Below are positions 8,192-19,494 of a stretch of 64,000 nt of DNA, piece by piece. Under the pieces are notes generated by a model that worked only from the letters and a program-made list of their open reading frames with translations, ran no database searches and was not told where the DNA came from. Each line of letters starts with the position of its first letter. The stretch's first letter is position 1. The position numbers and the translations under genes were made by a program. This DNA is from Octadecabacter arcticus 238 (lineage in GTDB: Bacteria; Pseudomonadota; Alphaproteobacteria; Rhodobacterales; Rhodobacteraceae): contig NC_020908.1 of NCBI RefSeq assembly GCF_000155735.2, positions 1,431,001-1,495,000 of the forward strand. Reading direction: 5' to 3'.

Positions 8192-8394
8192 TGTCTGACG
8201 GGGTCGCAGTTGCGGGGTGACAGATACACAGCAGCTACGCTTGAAGTGATACTCAAAGATTGGTCTGACTTTGACAATGAAAACCCGGTTAAGGTGAACC
8301 TGTTCAAGTGTTCCATGCGATTTGGACCGCCTCTGGCCAGCAGTTTGTCGATTCCGAAGCCGGTCTGCGCAGCCTTATGTTTTATGGGCCACAG

Positions 8395-8988
8395 CTAGCG
8401 TTTCGCAGCATTCCAATCCGAATACATCTCCGGTCTTTTGCGCAGCAGCTTACTTTCAGTCTTTTCGCTGAGCGTCAGATCGCCGTCCGGCGACACATTG
8501 CGATGCTTGAGGGTGATTTTGAAGTTCAACCGATCCTCAAAGAACGAAACCAGCTTGTCCATCTGTTCGTACTGGAACAGGTGATCGACGATGACCTCAC
8601 CGCTGCCACGACGCAGAAACTTTGTTGAACTGCCGACATTGGCCCATCCCGCGGGTTCACCCTTGGCATATTCGATTACAAAATCATCAAAGGTGATGGT
8701 CTTGGTGCTGTGGGGATTGCCATCCACATCCGCGCGTCGACGATAGCGGTACCAGCTGCCTAGCCAACCAATAGGATGGCGCACAACACAGATCAATTTC
8801 ATGTCTTCGAGCCCACATTTTTCAAGATAGGGCACAAGAAAGCGGTTATGTCGATAGGCTGGCGTGTGTTTTAGAATCGGTGGATTGCGCATCACCATGT
8901 CCGAACGCGGCGCCAATGCCGCCTCAAGTGCGGTCGTCCCCGTCTTCGGCATCGCCAAAAAAAACCAATTTTTCCTTCGCAAATACAA
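8395..8988 (-). CDS. Sulfotransferase family protein
   Basis: 197 aa. The 5' PAPS-binding loop is at residues 14-22 (PKTGTTALE) and the 3'-phosphate motif is VVRHPIGWLGSWYRYRR at about 68-85. This short form is common in Roseobacters. Likely transfers sulfate from PAPS to a sugar or lipid; the acceptor is unknown. The start at 8988 is the first ATG after an AT-rich leader. A 203-bp gap to the sigma remnant holds a 12-bp palindrome TGAACCTGTTCA (8295-8306) but no gene. Confidence 0.85.
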   Translation of the reverse strand: MYLRRKNWFFLAMPKTGTTALEAALAPRSDMVMRNPPILKHTPAYRHNRFLVPYLEKCGLEDMKLICVVRHPIGWLGSWYRYRRRADVDGNPHSTKTITFDDFVIEYAKGEPAGWANVGSSTKFLRRGSGEVIVDHLFQYEQMDKLVSFFEDRLNFKITLKHRNVSPDGDLTLSEKTESKLLRKRPEMYSDWNAAKR

Positions 8989-9109
8989 GCATTTACACGC
9001 AACTCCTGTTCCTCGTTATCTTGTAAACTACTCCTTAACATCTCTGCGGGAAAGATGAGTTGTGAACGATTTTAGTTGAAGTGTTCATGTTTTGATCTCA
9101 TAAGAGTGA

Positions 9110-9124
9110 GAACAAGAGGTGAAC
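9110..9124 (+). promoter_or_regulatory. LexA SOS box upstream of recA
   Basis: GAAC-AAGAGGT-GAAC exactly fits GAACN7GAAC, the reverse complement of the alphaproteobacterial SOS consensus GTTCN7GTTC. It ends 61 bp before the recA ATG. LexA control of recA is expected. Confidence 0.85.
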
Positions 9125-9185
9125 GAAGCATCAGTTACGACCCCCATTGAAGCATCTAGGGGGGCATGGAATAAGGACAAAAATC

Positions 9186-10301
9186 ATGGCAACGGCAGAG
9201 CTCCTAAAGATGACAGACAAGAAATCAGCGGACAAACAAAAAGCGCTCGATTCGGCGCTGGCCCAGATCGAACGTCAGTTCGGCAAGGGATCGATCATGA
9301 CGTTGGGCGGCAATGCTATTCAAGAGATCGAAAGCACGTCGACGGGGTCACTTGGCTTGGACATCGCGCTTGGAATTGGCGGCATCCCGAAGGGACGCGT
9401 CGTTGAAATTTACGGGCCTGAATCGTCGGGCAAAACTACGCTGACGCTGCATTGTCTCGCGGAAGAGCAGAAAAAAGGTGGCGTTTGTGCGTTTGTCGAC
9501 GCAGAGCACGCGCTTGATCCCGGCTATGCCAAAAAGCTTGGGGTGAACCTTGATGAGCTTTTGATTTCGCAGCCCGATACGGGTGAGCAGGCGCTAGAGA
9601 TTGTCGATACGCTGGTCCGCTCCGGCGCGGTCTCGATGATTGTTGTCGACTCCGTTGCAGCCCTGACGCCGAAATCCGAACTTGAAGGCGACATGGGCGA
9701 TCATTCTGTCGGCGTTCATGCCCGCTTGATGAGCCAAGCAATGCGCAAGCTGACTGGATCCATCAGCCGCACCAAATGTACCGTTATCTTCATCAATCAG
9801 ATCCGGATGAAAATTGGCGTTATGTTCGGCTCGCCCGAAACAACGACAGGCGGAAACGCGTTGAAATTCTACTCTTCTGTGCGTCTGGATATTCGCCGCA
9901 TCGGATCCGTTAAGGATCGCGATGAGATCGTTGGCAACAGCACTCGAGTAAAGGTGGTCAAGAACAAGGTCGCGCCACCGTTCAAGCAGGTCGAATTCGA
10001 CATTATGTATGGCGAAGGCATCTCTAAGTTGGGCGAATTGGTCGATATGGGCGTCAAAGCGGGCATCGTTGAAAAGTCCGGCTCATGGTTTTCCTATGGA
10101 GATGAACGCATCGGGCAGGGCCGTGAAAACGCCAAGACCTTCCTGCGTGAAAACCCACACTTCGCCAACGAGATCGAGGATAAAATTCGCGCAGCGCACG
10201 GACTTGATTTTGACGGCGCAACCAAAAAAGACTGCGCAACCAAAAAAGACGGCGCAGCTAAAAAGCCGGGCAAAGAAGACGACGCGCTTCTGGAAGATTA
10301 A
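9186..10301 (+). CDS. recA: Recombinase A
   Basis: 371 aa from ATG 9186, preceded by AAGGAC; a TTG at 9147 is in frame but less likely. Walker A GPESSGKT at residues 77-84, Walker B region [12 protein letters not shown], the [20 protein letters not shown] segment and the C-terminal oligomerisation/DNA loops are all present. The C-terminal tail carries short Lys-Lys-Asp repeats ([16 protein letters not shown]) rather than a purely acidic tail. Strand exchange and LexA co-protease. SOS box at 9110-9124. Intact. Confidence 0.98.
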   Translation: MATAELLKMTDKKSADKQKALDSALAQIERQFGKGSIMTLGGNAIQEIESTSTGSLGLDIALGIGGIPKGRVVEIYGPESSGKTTLTLHCLAEEQKKGGVCAFVDAEHALDPGYAKKLGVNLDELLISQPDTGEQALEIVDTLVRSGAVSMIVVDSVAALTPKSELEGDMGDHSVGVHARLMSQAMRKLTGSISRTKCTVIFINQIRMKIGVMFGSPETTTGGNALKFYSSVRLDIRRIGSVKDRDEIVGNSTRVKVVKNKVAPPFKQVEFDIMYGEGISKLGELVDMGVKAGIVEKSGSWFSYGDERIGQGRENAKTFLRENPHFANEIEDKIRAAHGLDFDGATKKDCATKKDGAAKKPGKEDDALLED

Positions 10302-10443
10302 ATTTGATTGCTGGTCGATTTTTGGGGCCATTGGGGGCGCGGGGGAAACCTTGCGCCCTTTTCGCGTTGCGCGCTGTGGACTTGCGTTCGGCGCAAGGCT
10401 ATTTCACGACAGCAATAATTGACCCCGACGGAAAGCCAAACAC

Positions 10444-13098
10444 ATGACCAGCCTGTCAGATATCCGATCCACCTTCCTTGATTACTATGCGCGCCAAGGT
10501 CACGCGGTCGTGGCGTCCAGCCCGCTGGTCCCGCGCAACGACCCGACGCTCATGTTTACCAATTCGGGCATGGTGCAATTCAAGAACCGCTTTACGGGTG
10601 TGGAATCAGGCGACTATCAGCGTGCGACCAGTTCACAAAAATGCGTGCGCGCGGGTGGCAAGCACAACGATCTGGACAATGTCGGTTATACTGCGCGCCA
10701 CCATACGTTCTTTGAAATGCTCGGTAATTTCAGTTTTGGGGATTACTTCAAAGCCGAAGCCATCCCATTCGCGTGGAATCTGCTGACCAAAGATTTTGGC
10801 ATCGATAAATCCAAACTGCTGGTGACAGTCTATCACACCGATGACGAAGCCTATGACCTTTGGAAAAAGATCGGCGTTCCTGAAGATCGTATTATCCGCA
10901 TCGCGACGGATGATAATTTCTGGCGCATGGGGCCAACCGGCCCCTGTGGTCCGTGTACCGAGATTTTTTATGACCACGGTGATCATATTTGGGGCGGCCC
11001 GCCGGGATCGCCCGATGAAGATGGCGATCGGTTCATTGAAATCTGGAACGTCGTGTTCATGCAAAATGAACAATTCGATGATGGCACCTTGAAGCCGCTG
11101 GACATGCAAAGCATCGACACCGGCATGGGGCTGGAACGCATTGGCGCACTGCTGCAAGGTGGGCATGACAACTACGAAACCGACCTTTTTCGCGCCCTGA
11201 TCGAAGCGTCAGCCCATGCGACCAGCACGGATCCGTTTGGTGATCAAAACGTGCATCACCGCGTCATTGCCGACCATCTGCGCTCCACCTCGTTCCTGAT
11301 CGCAGAGGGCGTATTGCCATCAAACGAAGGGCGCGGTTACGTGCTGCGTCGCATCATGCGTCGCGCCATGCGTCACGCGCACATACTCGGATCGAAAGAT
11401 CCGGTCATGCACCGGTTGGTGCCAGCCTTGGTGCAACAAATGGGCGCGGCGTATCCTGAATTGGGGCTGGGACAGACGCTAATCGAAGACACGCTGCTTA
11501 ACGAAGAAGTCCGGTTCAAGACGACATTGGATCGTGGACTGAAACTGCTTGATGACGCACTCGTTGATGTGCCCGAAGGGTCCGATCTGTCCGGTGATAC
11601 CGCGTTCAAGCTCTATGATACGTTCGGGTTTCCGCTGGACCTCACGCAAGACGCATTGCGTGAGCAGGGTCGCGGTGTCGACACCGACGGGTTCAAAGCG
11701 GCAATGGATGCTCAAAAGGCCAAGGCGCGCGCGGCGTGGACCGGCACAGGCGCGTCTGCGGATGCGGCGATCTGGTTTGATATCGCAGACAAGCAAGGCA
11801 GCACAGAATTTTTGGGATATGAGACTGAAACTGCACAAGGCCAGTTGTTGGCAATTGTGTCAGATACTGATCCCGTTGACAGTGCTAGCAAAGGCGACTG
11901 CGTCGCGCTGATTTTCAACCAAACTCCGTTTTATGGCGAGAGCGGTGGACAGGTGGGTGACGAGGGCACAGTCAAGACCGACACAGGCACCGCCCGCATA
12001 ACTGACACCAAAAAGGTCGTCGGACTATTTTTGCACATGGCCGAAGTCACGAGCGGGACAATTACCAAGGGTCAAGGTAGCGAACTGGTGGTGGACCCTG
12101 CGCGCCGCGCTGCGATACGTGCCAACCATTCGGCCACACATTTGTTGAACGAAGCCTTGCGAGTCGCCCTTGGCGATCACGTAGTCCAGCGCGGATCGCT
12201 GAATGCAGCGGATCGTTTGCGGTTTGATTTCACCCACACTGGCGCCATGACCTCCGCGGAATTGACGCAAGTCGAACAGGACGTGAATCGTTATGTGCAA
12301 CAAAACACGGCCGTATCTACACGGATCATGACACCGGACGACGCCCGCGCCATTGGCGCACAGGCGCTCTTCGGCGAAAAATACGGCGACGAAGTCCGCG
12401 TTGTGTCCATGGGCCGCGCGAAAACGGGCAAAGGCGCCGAAGGGCTGACCTATTCGTTGGAACTGTGCGGCGGCACCCATGTGGCGCGCACGGGCGACAT
12501 CGGCATGTTTGCATTGACTTCCGAGCGGGCGTCGTCAGACGGCGTGCGCCGCATCGAGGCACTGACAGGTCAAACCGCGATGACGTACCTGCGGACACGC
12601 GACGAAACCTTGGGCGACGTAGAAGGCATGCTCAAAGCGAAGGGTGCAGATGTAGCATCCCGGGTCAAAGCCTTGATGGATGAACGCAAAGCGCTGGCCA
12701 ATGAGGTGGCGCAATTGCGTCGCGAGGTTGCGATGGGGGGCGGTGCGAAGGATGAAGGCCCACAGGCTAAGACGATCAACGGCATCGCGTTTAAGGCGCA
12801 GGTGATGCAGGGCATCACGGGCAAGGATTTGCCAGCTATGATTGACGAGATGAAATCGGTCATGGGCAGTGGTGCGATCTTGCTGATCGCGGACGGCGAC
12901 GGCAAGGCCGCGGTTGCTGCGGGTGTTACGGCAGATCTGGTCGACAAAGTCAGCGCCGTTGATCTGGTCCGCGCGGCTGTTGCCGAGCTTGGTGGTAAGG
13001 GGGGCGGTGGTCGCCCCGATATGGCGCAGGGTGGCGGCAAAGATGCCAGAAATGCTGACGCAGCCATAGCAGCGGCTGAAGCGATCCTTCTGGCCTAG
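10444..13098 (+). CDS. alaS: Alanyl-tRNA synthetase
   Basis: 884 aa, normal length. The N-terminal class II aminoacylation domain contains the motif-2 area ([30 protein letters not shown]). The editing domain follows with the zinc ligands HSATH (about residue 560) and CGGTH (about 680), then the C-terminal DHHA1-type domain with the Gly-rich [16 protein letters not shown] loop. Downstream of recA as in many Rhodobacteraceae. A strong terminator follows at 13182-13216. Confidence 0.98.
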   Translation: MTSLSDIRSTFLDYYARQGHAVVASSPLVPRNDPTLMFTNSGMVQFKNRFTGVESGDYQRATSSQKCVRAGGKHNDLDNVGYTARHHTFFEMLGNFSFGDYFKAEAIPFAWNLLTKDFGIDKSKLLVTVYHTDDEAYDLWKKIGVPEDRIIRIATDDNFWRMGPTGPCGPCTEIFYDHGDHIWGGPPGSPDEDGDRFIEIWNVVFMQNEQFDDGTLKPLDMQSIDTGMGLERIGALLQGGHDNYETDLFRALIEASAHATSTDPFGDQNVHHRVIADHLRSTSFLIAEGVLPSNEGRGYVLRRIMRRAMRHAHILGSKDPVMHRLVPALVQQMGAAYPELGLGQTLIEDTLLNEEVRFKTTLDRGLKLLDDALVDVPEGSDLSGDTAFKLYDTFGFPLDLTQDALREQGRGVDTDGFKAAMDAQKAKARAAWTGTGASADAAIWFDIADKQGSTEFLGYETETAQGQLLAIVSDTDPVDSASKGDCVALIFNQTPFYGESGGQVGDEGTVKTDTGTARITDTKKVVGLFLHMAEVTSGTITKGQGSELVVDPARRAAIRANHSATHLLNEALRVALGDHVVQRGSLNAADRLRFDFTHTGAMTSAELTQVEQDVNRYVQQNTAVSTRIMTPDDARAIGAQALFGEKYGDEVRVVSMGRAKTGKGAEGLTYSLELCGGTHVARTGDIGMFALTSERASSDGVRRIEALTGQTAMTYLRTRDETLGDVEGMLKAKGADVASRVKALMDERKALANEVAQLRREVAMGGGAKDEGPQAKTINGIAFKAQVMQGITGKDLPAMIDEMKSVMGSGAILLIADGDGKAAVAAGVTADLVDKVSAVDLVRAAVAELGGKGGGGRPDMAQGGGKDARNADAAIAAAEAILLA

Positions 13099-13117
13099 TC
13101 GTTTCTGCCTTCCCCCT

Positions 13118-13174
13118 GCCTTTGTCTCAAAAATATCCCGGGGGGGGCGAAGCGGGGGCAGCGCCCCCTCCGAG
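13118..13174 (+). repeat. GC-rich dispersed intergenic repeat, copy 1
   Basis: CTTTGTCTCAAAAATATCCC followed by a G-run and the palindrome GGGGGCAGCGCCCCC. The same block, inverted and with a longer middle, lies at about 22155-22250. Intergenic blocks of this type are familiar from Rhodobacteraceae genomes; function unknown. Confidence 0.7.
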
Positions 13175-13181
13175 ACACAAA

Positions 13182-13216
13182 AAAGGCCCGCGTTTCGATA
13201 TGAAACGCGGGCCTTT
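13182..13216 (+). terminator. Intrinsic terminator after alaS
   Basis: Perfect 15-bp stem (AAAGGCCCGCGTTTC and its complement) with a 5-nt loop GATAT, flanked by A and T runs so it can work in both directions. Confidence 0.93.
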
Positions 13217-13227
13217 ATTTATTAATA

Positions 13228-14420
13228 TACTCCTGCGCCTGAATTGACCTGACGATTTTGGGCCTGCGATTCACTTCGTCGCATGGCCAAAGGCGGTTCA
13301 GTCTGTATTTTGAGTTTATGAGCAAGCAATACAAAACAGTCTCCTTATCCGACGAGCAGCGCATAGCACTTGAAGCGCTTTGCCGCCGCCGCAAAGTTGA
13401 CGCCCTTGTTTGGAAACGGGCGCGCGCGTTTCTTCTTTTGGACGCAGGAGAAGACGCCGGAACGGTTTGCCGGATTTTGGATATTGGCCCGACAGTTTTG
13501 ACGGAGTGGCGATTTGCCTTTGCCGGTGTGGGACTATCGTTTTTCGGTCTGAAGGACTACAGCCAGCGTCAGGGTCATTTGTCCGTCGTGCAAGAGCAGG
13601 CGGTGAGAGCCCATTTCACCGCGCAGCCTGCCCGCAATGCCGATGAGGTCTGTGCCTATGTTCTAGCCGAGTGCGACCAAAACTACAGCACGTCGGGAGC
13701 CGCCAAGCTGATGCGCCGCCTGGGGTTCGCGTATAAGAAACCACAATTACTGCCTGCACAGGCCGATGAAGCCAAGCAGGCTGCGTTTATTGCCAAATAT
13801 GAGGCCCTGATGAACGGGTTGGCCGCAGATGAGATGGTTGTCTTTTCGGACGCTGTCCACCCCGAACACCAGAGCCGCCCCGCCCATGGTTGGTTCCCCA
13901 AGGGACAAAAGACGGCCCTGAAGGCGACATCAGGGCGCAAGCGGCTCAACATTCAGGGCGCGCTTGACCTTGAGACTTTCCAGTTCACCTTTGTGGAAGG
14001 CGAGAAGATCAATGCCCAGACAACCCGACAGATGCTGGAAAAGTTGGAACGCAACAACCAAACCAAGACGGCCATCCACGTCTTTGTCGACAATGCCCGC
14101 TATCATCATGCCAAGATACTACAGCCATGGCTGGACAGCCCAGAACGTCGGGTGAAGTTGCATTTCTTGCCAGCATATGCCCCGCACCTCAACCCGATCG
14201 AGCGTCTTTGGGGTGTTATGCACAAATGGGTCACCCACAATCGGCACTATGCAACGTTCAACCAATTCACAGAGGCCATTTTCGACTTCTTCCGCAAGAC
14301 CCTGCCAGAAAAATGGCCAGAGTTCCGCGACACCGTCACCGACAACTTCCGCGTCATATCGCTCAAGGAATACAAAGTGATTTGAGGGGAAAACCTCAGG
14401 TCAATTCAGGCGCGGGAGTA
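13228..14420 (+). mobile_element. IS630-family insertion sequence (about 1193 bp)
   Basis: Inverted ends TACTCCYGCGCCTGAATTGA at both sides (left from 13228, right ending 14420), with TA at 13226-13227 and 14421-14422 as the TA duplication typical of IS630/Tc1 elements. Inserted just downstream of the alaS terminator, between alaS and the convergent typA. Confidence 0.92.
13318..14385 (+). CDS. IS630-family transposase
   Basis: 355 aa from ATG 13318. Helix-turn-helix region at the N-terminus, then the DDE core: FSDAVHPEH, VFVDNARYHHAK and PHLNPIERLW (the DDE third residue in IE). Full length and without interruptions, so probably active. An in-frame upstream start at 13258 would add 20 residues without family support. 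Confidence 0.93.
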   Translation: MSKQYKTVSLSDEQRIALEALCRRRKVDALVWKRARAFLLLDAGEDAGTVCRILDIGPTVLTEWRFAFAGVGLSFFGLKDYSQRQGHLSVVQEQAVRAHFTAQPARNADEVCAYVLAECDQNYSTSGAAKLMRRLGFAYKKPQLLPAQADEAKQAAFIAKYEALMNGLAADEMVVFSDAVHPEHQSRPAHGWFPKGQKTALKATSGRKRLNIQGALDLETFQFTFVEGEKINAQTTRQMLEKLERNNQTKTAIHVFVDNARYHHAKILQPWLDSPERRVKLHFLPAYAPHLNPIERLWGVMHKWVTHNRHYATFNQFTEAIFDFFRKTLPEKWPEFRDTVTDNFRVISLKEYKVI

Positions 14421-14432
14421 TAAATCAGAATC

Positions 14433-16247
14433 TTAGTTCTTCTTTGCATTCCGCTTACGTTCAATCGGGTCAAGGTGACGCTTACGCATACGCACGACGA
14501 GCGGCGTGACTTCTACCAGCTCATCGTCATCGATATAGGCAATCGCCTGTTCCAGCGTCAACGTGACCGGTGTTGTCAAACGAACGGCTTCGTCGGTGCC
14601 CGATGCACGCACGTTGGTCAGTTGCTTGCCCTTCAACGGGTTCACCTCCAGGTCGTTTTCACGCGCGTGTTCGCCAATGATCATGCCCTGATAGACAGCT
14701 TCCTGCGCGCCGATGAAGAACTTACCGCGATCTTCCAGCTTCCAAAGGGCGTACGAAACAGAGGTACCGTTTTCCATAGAAATCAGAACACCAGCGCGAC
14801 GGCCTGGAATTGGACCCTTATGAGGTGCCCATTCGTGGAACACGCGGTTCATAACGCCTGTGCCGCGTGTGTCGGTAAGAAATTCGCCGTGATAGCCGAT
14901 CAAGCCGCGCGATGGTACGTGCGCCACGATTCGTGTTTTACCGCTGTTTTGCTTCATCTCGATCAGTTCACCCTTGCGCGTGCCGGTCATTTTTTCGATC
15001 ACGGCGCCGGAATATTCGTCATCCACATCGATTGTGACTTCTTCGATCGGTTCGCAACGTTTGCCGTCAATGGTTTGGAACAAAACCTGCGGGCGCGAGA
15101 CTGACAGCTCGAACCCCTCGCGACGCATGTTTTCGATCAAAACACCCATCTGCAATTCGCCGCGACCGGCGACTTCGAACGCTTCACCGCCCGGCGTGTC
15201 GGAAATTTTGATCGCCACGTTGGATTCGGCTTCTTTCATCAAACGCTCACGAATGACGCGAGACTGGACCTTTTTGCCGTCACGGCCAGCAAGCGGGCTG
15301 TCGTTGATGCCAAAGGTTACGGTGATGGTTGGCGGGTCAATTGGCTGCGCAGGCAAAGCTTCGGTCACCGATGTAGCGACAATAGAATCGGCCACGGTTG
15401 CCTTCGTCATACCGGCCAGCGTGACAATATCACCGGCTTCTGCCAGTTCGATCGGTTGCTGGCCGAGCCCACGGAACGCGAGGATTTTGGTGCAGCGGAA
15501 GGTTTCAATCAGCGACCCGTCAGCGTGCAGCGCTTTCACAGTTTCGCCAGCTTTCAGGGTGCCAGATTCAACGCGACCTGTCAGGATACGGCCGATGAAG
15601 GGGTCCGCGCTCAGCGTGGTGGCCAGCATGCGGAACGGTTCGTCGCGCGTCGCGATCTGTTTGGGGGCTGGAACATGCTTCACCACCATATCGAACAACG
15701 CATCAAGATTTTCGCGTGGGCCATCAAGTTCGGCGTCACACCAACCGGAGCGACCAGAGGCGTAAAGATGTGGGAAATCAAGCTGTTCTTCGGTGGCATC
15801 CAGGTTGGCGAACAGATCGAAACATTCATCCAGCGCGCGATCAGGCTCAGCGTCTGGCTTGTCGACTTTGTTCAATACAACAATCGGGCGCAGACCAAGG
15901 GCAAGCGCCTTGGAGGTCACGAATTTGGTTTGTGGCATTGGGCCTTCAGCCGCGTCGACCAGCAGAACAACACCGTCAACCATGGACAGGATGCGCTCCA
16001 CTTCGCCGCCAAAATCGGCGTGACCTGGCGTGTCGACGATATTGATGCGCAGGCCTCTCCACTCAACCGATGTGGCTTTGGCGAGGATCGTGATACCGCG
16101 TTCGCGTTCCAGATCATTGGAGTCCATCGCCCGTTCGGTCGTGGTTTGGTTGTCGCGGTAAGTGCCCGATTGTTTCAATAGCTCATCCACGAGTGTGGTT
16201 TTGCCGTGGTCAACGTGGGCGATGATAGCGATGTTACGCAGGTCCAT
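14433..16247 (-). CDS. typA: Ribosome-binding GTPase TypA/BipA
   Basis: 604 aa. G1 AHVDHGKTT at residues 10-18, switch region RGITI, G3 DTPGHADF, G4 NKVDKPDA, then EF-Tu-like domain 2, EF-G-like domains and the TypA-specific C-terminus (..[20 protein letters not shown]..). Acts on 70S ribosomes in stress and cold adaptation. The start is supported by AAGGA 8 nt upstream. Confidence 0.97.
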   Translation of the reverse strand: MDLRNIAIIAHVDHGKTTLVDELLKQSGTYRDNQTTTERAMDSNDLERERGITILAKATSVEWRGLRINIVDTPGHADFGGEVERILSMVDGVVLLVDAAEGPMPQTKFVTSKALALGLRPIVVLNKVDKPDAEPDRALDECFDLFANLDATEEQLDFPHLYASGRSGWCDAELDGPRENLDALFDMVVKHVPAPKQIATRDEPFRMLATTLSADPFIGRILTGRVESGTLKAGETVKALHADGSLIETFRCTKILAFRGLGQQPIELAEAGDIVTLAGMTKATVADSIVATSVTEALPAQPIDPPTITVTFGINDSPLAGRDGKKVQSRVIRERLMKEAESNVAIKISDTPGGEAFEVAGRGELQMGVLIENMRREGFELSVSRPQVLFQTIDGKRCEPIEEVTIDVDDEYSGAVIEKMTGTRKGELIEMKQNSGKTRIVAHVPSRGLIGYHGEFLTDTRGTGVMNRVFHEWAPHKGPIPGRRAGVLISMENGTSVSYALWKLEDRGKFFIGAQEAVYQGMIIGEHARENDLEVNPLKGKQLTNVRASGTDEAVRLTTPVTLTLEQAIAYIDDDELVEVTPLVVRMRKRHLDPIERKRNAKKN

Positions 16248-16366
16248 TGGAAGTCCTTAAGAAAGCATAAAAGCGGGCGCAAATGCGTCCCGCAGAAGAT
16301 GTTGCGCGGGCAATACCGCGCCTTTGCTGGAAAGGATAGGGGGTATTGACCGAATTCGCCTTAGCG

Positions 16367-16702
16367 TTAGTGGGTCGCTGATTTTGAGAACATTTGGATG
16401 ATGACAATTCCTGCAAGGATCAACGCCATACCAAGAACCGCGGGCCAGTCGAGCGTTTGGCGAAACACCACCCAGCCGATCACTGCGATCAGCACAATGC
16501 CCGATCCTGACCAAATCGCGTACATGATGCCGACGGGCATCGTTTTCAGCGTCAGGGCCAACAAATAGAACGCTGCGGCGTAGGCGATCACGACGATGAT
16601 AGACGGACCCAGCTTTCTAAACTGTTGGCTGGCCTGAAGGGCTGTGGTGCCGATGGTTTCAAAGATAACGGCGACGATGAGGGTGATGAAATGTGCGGGC
16701 AT
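16367..16702 (-). CDS. Small multidrug resistance (SMR) efflux protein
   Basis: 111 aa, four membrane helices. The catalytic Glu lies in helix 1 (IVAVIFETIGTTAL), and the GIMYAIWSGSGIVL motif of helix 3 is typical of EmrE/SugE-like proteins. Works as a dimer in the inner membrane exchanging protons for cationic compounds or guanidinium; the exact subclass cannot be fixed. 119 bp before the typA start on the same strand. Confidence 0.92.
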   Translation of the reverse strand: MPAHFITLIVAVIFETIGTTALQASQQFRKLGPSIIVVIAYAAAFYLLALTLKTMPVGIMYAIWSGSGIVLIAVIGWVVFRQTLDWPAVLGMALILAGIVIIQMFSKSATH

Positions 16703-16730
16703 GATTTGGCTTTTCTACGTGGCGCAAGTC

Positions 16731-17360
16731 TTAGGTCGCAACGTACCAGTCTTTGCGGTGATTGAACGTGATGATCATATTGACGATGAATGCGCCCAGC
16801 ATCGACAGCAAGACCGCGCGCGTCTCGATGATGAAAAACGCGGCTGCGAATATGCAAATATCAAACAGCAGCTGCGTAAATCCGGCGCGAAAACCTGTCG
16901 CTTCTTGAACATAAATCGCGAGGATCCCGACGCCACCCAAGGAGGCCCCGTGACGGAATATCGCCAGCAATCCTGCCCCCGTGAGCGCGCCGAACAGCGC
17001 CACGCCGTAGATAGGGTTCAAGGTTTCAAAACTGATGAGACGGGGAAACCAGATAGAGAATGCCGATACCATGACGACTGCGATCACGGTTTTCAGCACA
17101 AAACGAGGTCCGATGCGTTTAAAGCCCAGCCAGTAGAACGGCAGGTTTACTGCAAAGAACATCAGCGCAAATGAATAGCCCGTTGCATACGACAGCAACA
17201 ATGCCAGACCCGCGGTCTGCCCTGTGACCAAGCCAAGATGCGTCAGGATTACGAGGCCAGTTGCGGCCATGCCGGTTCCCGTCAAAAGGCCCTGCGCGTC
17301 CTCAAGATAGGTGTGGCGGCGGGGGCGGTTTCTCGGGGGGATGCGTTCTATGTCGGACAT
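16731..17360 (-). CDS. YitT family membrane protein
   Basis: 209 aa with about five hydrophobic segments (TGMAATGLVILTHLGLVTGQ.., TGYSFALMFFAVNLPFYWLG, FVLKTVIAVVMVSAFSIWF, GVALFGALTGAGLLAIF, LLFDICIFAAAFFII). The GASLGGVGILAIY motif is the signature of the YitT/DUF161 family. Function undefined. Lies 28 bp upstream of the SMR gene, possibly co-transcribed. Confidence 0.85.
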   Translation of the reverse strand: MSDIERIPPRNRPRRHTYLEDAQGLLTGTGMAATGLVILTHLGLVTGQTAGLALLLSYATGYSFALMFFAVNLPFYWLGFKRIGPRFVLKTVIAVVMVSAFSIWFPRLISFETLNPIYGVALFGALTGAGLLAIFRHGASLGGVGILAIYVQEATGFRAGFTQLLFDICIFAAAFFIIETRAVLLSMLGAFIVNMIITFNHRKDWYVAT

Positions 17361-17465
17361 GGCGATGGCCTATGGGTCAGGCTGGACCAAGTCCAGAAGA
17401 AAGGGCCACCCGAATTTTTAATCATGCGGGCAGCTCTTTGATTCTTTTTGCTGTGTAGAAGAAAA

Positions 17466-18677
17466 TTAGCTCAGTGCAGCGCTCAGGTTTTCGTTGATCT
17501 TCTCAAGGAAACCCTCTGTCGTCAGCCATGACTGATCGGGGCCAACCAGAAGAGCGAGATCCTTGGTCATCGAACCGGATTCAACCGTATCGACGATCAC
17601 TTTTTCCAGGGTTTCAGCGAAGGCCATCAGCTTGGCGTTGTCGTCCAGCTTGGCGCGGTGACGCAACCCGCCGGTCCAAGCGAAGATCGACGCGATTGAG
17701 TTGGTGGACGTCGCTTCGCCCTTTTGGTGCTGGCGGTAGTGGCGCGTCACGGTGCCATGTGCGGCTTCTGCTTCAACGATCTTACCGTCGGGCGTCATCA
17801 GCTGGCTGGTCATCAAGCCGAGCGAGCCGAACCCTTGTGCGACCGTGTCTGACTGCACGTCGCCGTCGTAGTTTTTACAGGCCCAAACGTACCCACCGGA
17901 CCACTTCATTGCAGATGCAACCATGTCATCAATCAGGCGGTGCTGATATTCAAGTCCGGCTGCATCGAAGCGGTCTTTAAATTCCGCGTCAAAAATACGT
18001 TGGAAAATCAACATAAACTGACCGTCATACTGTTTCAAGATCGTGTTTTTGGTGGACAAATAGACCGGATAGTTGCGCTTTAGGCCGTAATTGAACGACG
18101 CGCGGGCGAAATCCTCGATTGAGTTGTCGAGGTTATACATACCCATGTAGACGCCGGAGGAGGGGGCATCAAACACCTCTTCTTCCATCACAGTGCCGTC
18201 TTCCCCGACAAATTTCATCGACAGTTTGCCCGGGCCGGGGAATTTCATGTCGACGGCTTTGTATTGATCGCCAAATGCGTGGCGGCCAATGATGATTGGT
18301 TGGGTCCAGCCGGGCAAAAGGCGCGGGACGTTCGAGCAAATGATCGGCTCGCGGAAAATCGTACCGCCTAAGATATTGCGGATCGTGCCGTTGGGCGATT
18401 TCCACATCTTTTTGAGGCCGAATTCTTCGACCCGGGCTTCGTCTGGTGTGATGGTCGCACACTTCACTGCAACGCCGATTTCTATTGTCTTTTCAGCGGC
18501 ATCAATGGTGATCTGGTCATCCGTCGCATCGCGGTTTTCCATGCTAAGATCGTAATACAACAGGTCAATATCGAGGTAGGGCAGGATCAGTTTGTCTTTG
18601 ATAAAGGCCCAGATGATGCGGGTCATTTCATCGCCGTCCATCTCAACAATCGGGTTGGCTACTTTGATCTTATCCAT
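17466..18677 (-). CDS. icd: NADP-dependent isocitrate dehydrogenase
   Basis: 403 aa of the eukaryote-like, homodimeric NADP type. Opens [20 protein letters not shown], with substrate-binding [14 protein letters not shown] and the metal-binding region [21 protein letters not shown]; the C-terminus ends in ENLSAALS. Catalyses oxidative decarboxylation of isocitrate to 2-oxoglutarate in the TCA cycle. AAGGA lies 9 nt before the ATG. Intact. Confidence 0.97.
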   Translation of the reverse strand: MDKIKVANPIVEMDGDEMTRIIWAFIKDKLILPYLDIDLLYYDLSMENRDATDDQITIDAAEKTIEIGVAVKCATITPDEARVEEFGLKKMWKSPNGTIRNILGGTIFREPIICSNVPRLLPGWTQPIIIGRHAFGDQYKAVDMKFPGPGKLSMKFVGEDGTVMEEEVFDAPSSGVYMGMYNLDNSIEDFARASFNYGLKRNYPVYLSTKNTILKQYDGQFMLIFQRIFDAEFKDRFDAAGLEYQHRLIDDMVASAMKWSGGYVWACKNYDGDVQSDTVAQGFGSLGLMTSQLMTPDGKIVEAEAAHGTVTRHYRQHQKGEATSTNSIASIFAWTGGLRHRAKLDDNAKLMAFAETLEKVIVDTVESGSMTKDLALLVGPDQSWLTTEGFLEKINENLSAALS

Positions 18678-18833
18678 CGGTGGATGTCCTTGTGCTGGGT
18701 GCGGAATTTAGGGTCGGATAGCCCATGTTCAGGCGGGTGAAAACCCCTGTATGCCGTTGTATACCGTTTTGCATATCGCTGCGTGCCATGCTGTTACATT
18801 CGAATATACCGCATCACAGCCCATGCACAGGGC

Positions 18834-18865
18834 GTACACAGGCTGTACACAAGCTGTATGTACAC
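18834..18865. promoter_or_regulatory. Iterated GTACAC repeats upstream of icd
   Basis: GTACAC occurs at 18834, 18845 and 18860, within a repeated context (..GCTGTACACAAGCTGTA..) in the 290-bp gap between icd and the HD-domain genes. It could be an operator for icd; nothing else supports this. The rest of 18678-18967 shows no gene. Confidence 0.3.
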
Positions 18866-18967
18866 TTTTGCGGATCGTCCGTGACAGAAAGGTGAAATTT
18901 TCCTGCAGAAAACTTCATGGAAGAATGGATATTTGAGAAGCAAAGACGAGGTAGAAAAGAAGAAGGG

Positions 18968-19494
18968 TTATGTGTTGGCGCCAAACCATGCATCAATCTG
19001 CGGCGCGAGGGCGGTCCAGGGGGCAGGCGCGCCGCGTTTGGCTTTGACACCGACGCGGGTGTCAATCTGGGTGCGGGTGACGTTGTAGTCCTGCCAAGAT
19101 CCGCCGCCTGATTGCAGATTGCAGATTAACGGCTGGGCGCGAACAACAGCTTTGGCAAAGTTCGCGTCGGGTGTTGCGGCGGCCTCAAAGGTTTCCCAAA
19201 TCGCGCGAAATTCGGTTTCCTGAAAATCAGGCAGCATGCCAAACAGACGGGTTGCGGCGGCTTGTTCTTGCGCCTCGACCGCGGCCACATCAAAATCGCC
19301 GTGGATCGGGTTGTCGCCCGCATCGATTTCGACAATATCGTGGAGCAGCAGCATAAGCAGCACTGTGTCCAAGCGCGCAGGTGCCGCGGCATGATCAACC
19401 AACGTCATCGCCCAGAGCATAATGTGCCAAGAATGTTCACCGGAATTTTCATGGCGCGATCCATCACACAGCGTCGTGCCGCGCAGGACCGATT
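18968..19494 (-). pseudogene. Second HD-domain protein, N-terminus missing or start lost
   Basis: The frame DQLKSVLRGTTLCDGSRHENSGEHSWHIMLWAMTL..LLHDIVEIDAGD continues to 18968 and is paralogous to the intact gene just upstream (EHSWHVCLWAL.., LLHDIVEIDEGD). The region before DQLKSV, which carries the start in the paralogue, is absent: the frame runs back into the end of that gene with no good start codon, and the first ATG (19420) lies after the first HD histidine. I infer a tandem duplication with loss of the 5' end. A non-ATG start with residual function cannot be excluded. Confidence 0.6.

Noticed and set aside
13118..13174. GC palindrome as a second alaS terminator
   Set aside because: The same block recurs inverted between iscR and the desulfurase gene, so a dispersed repeat is the better reading.
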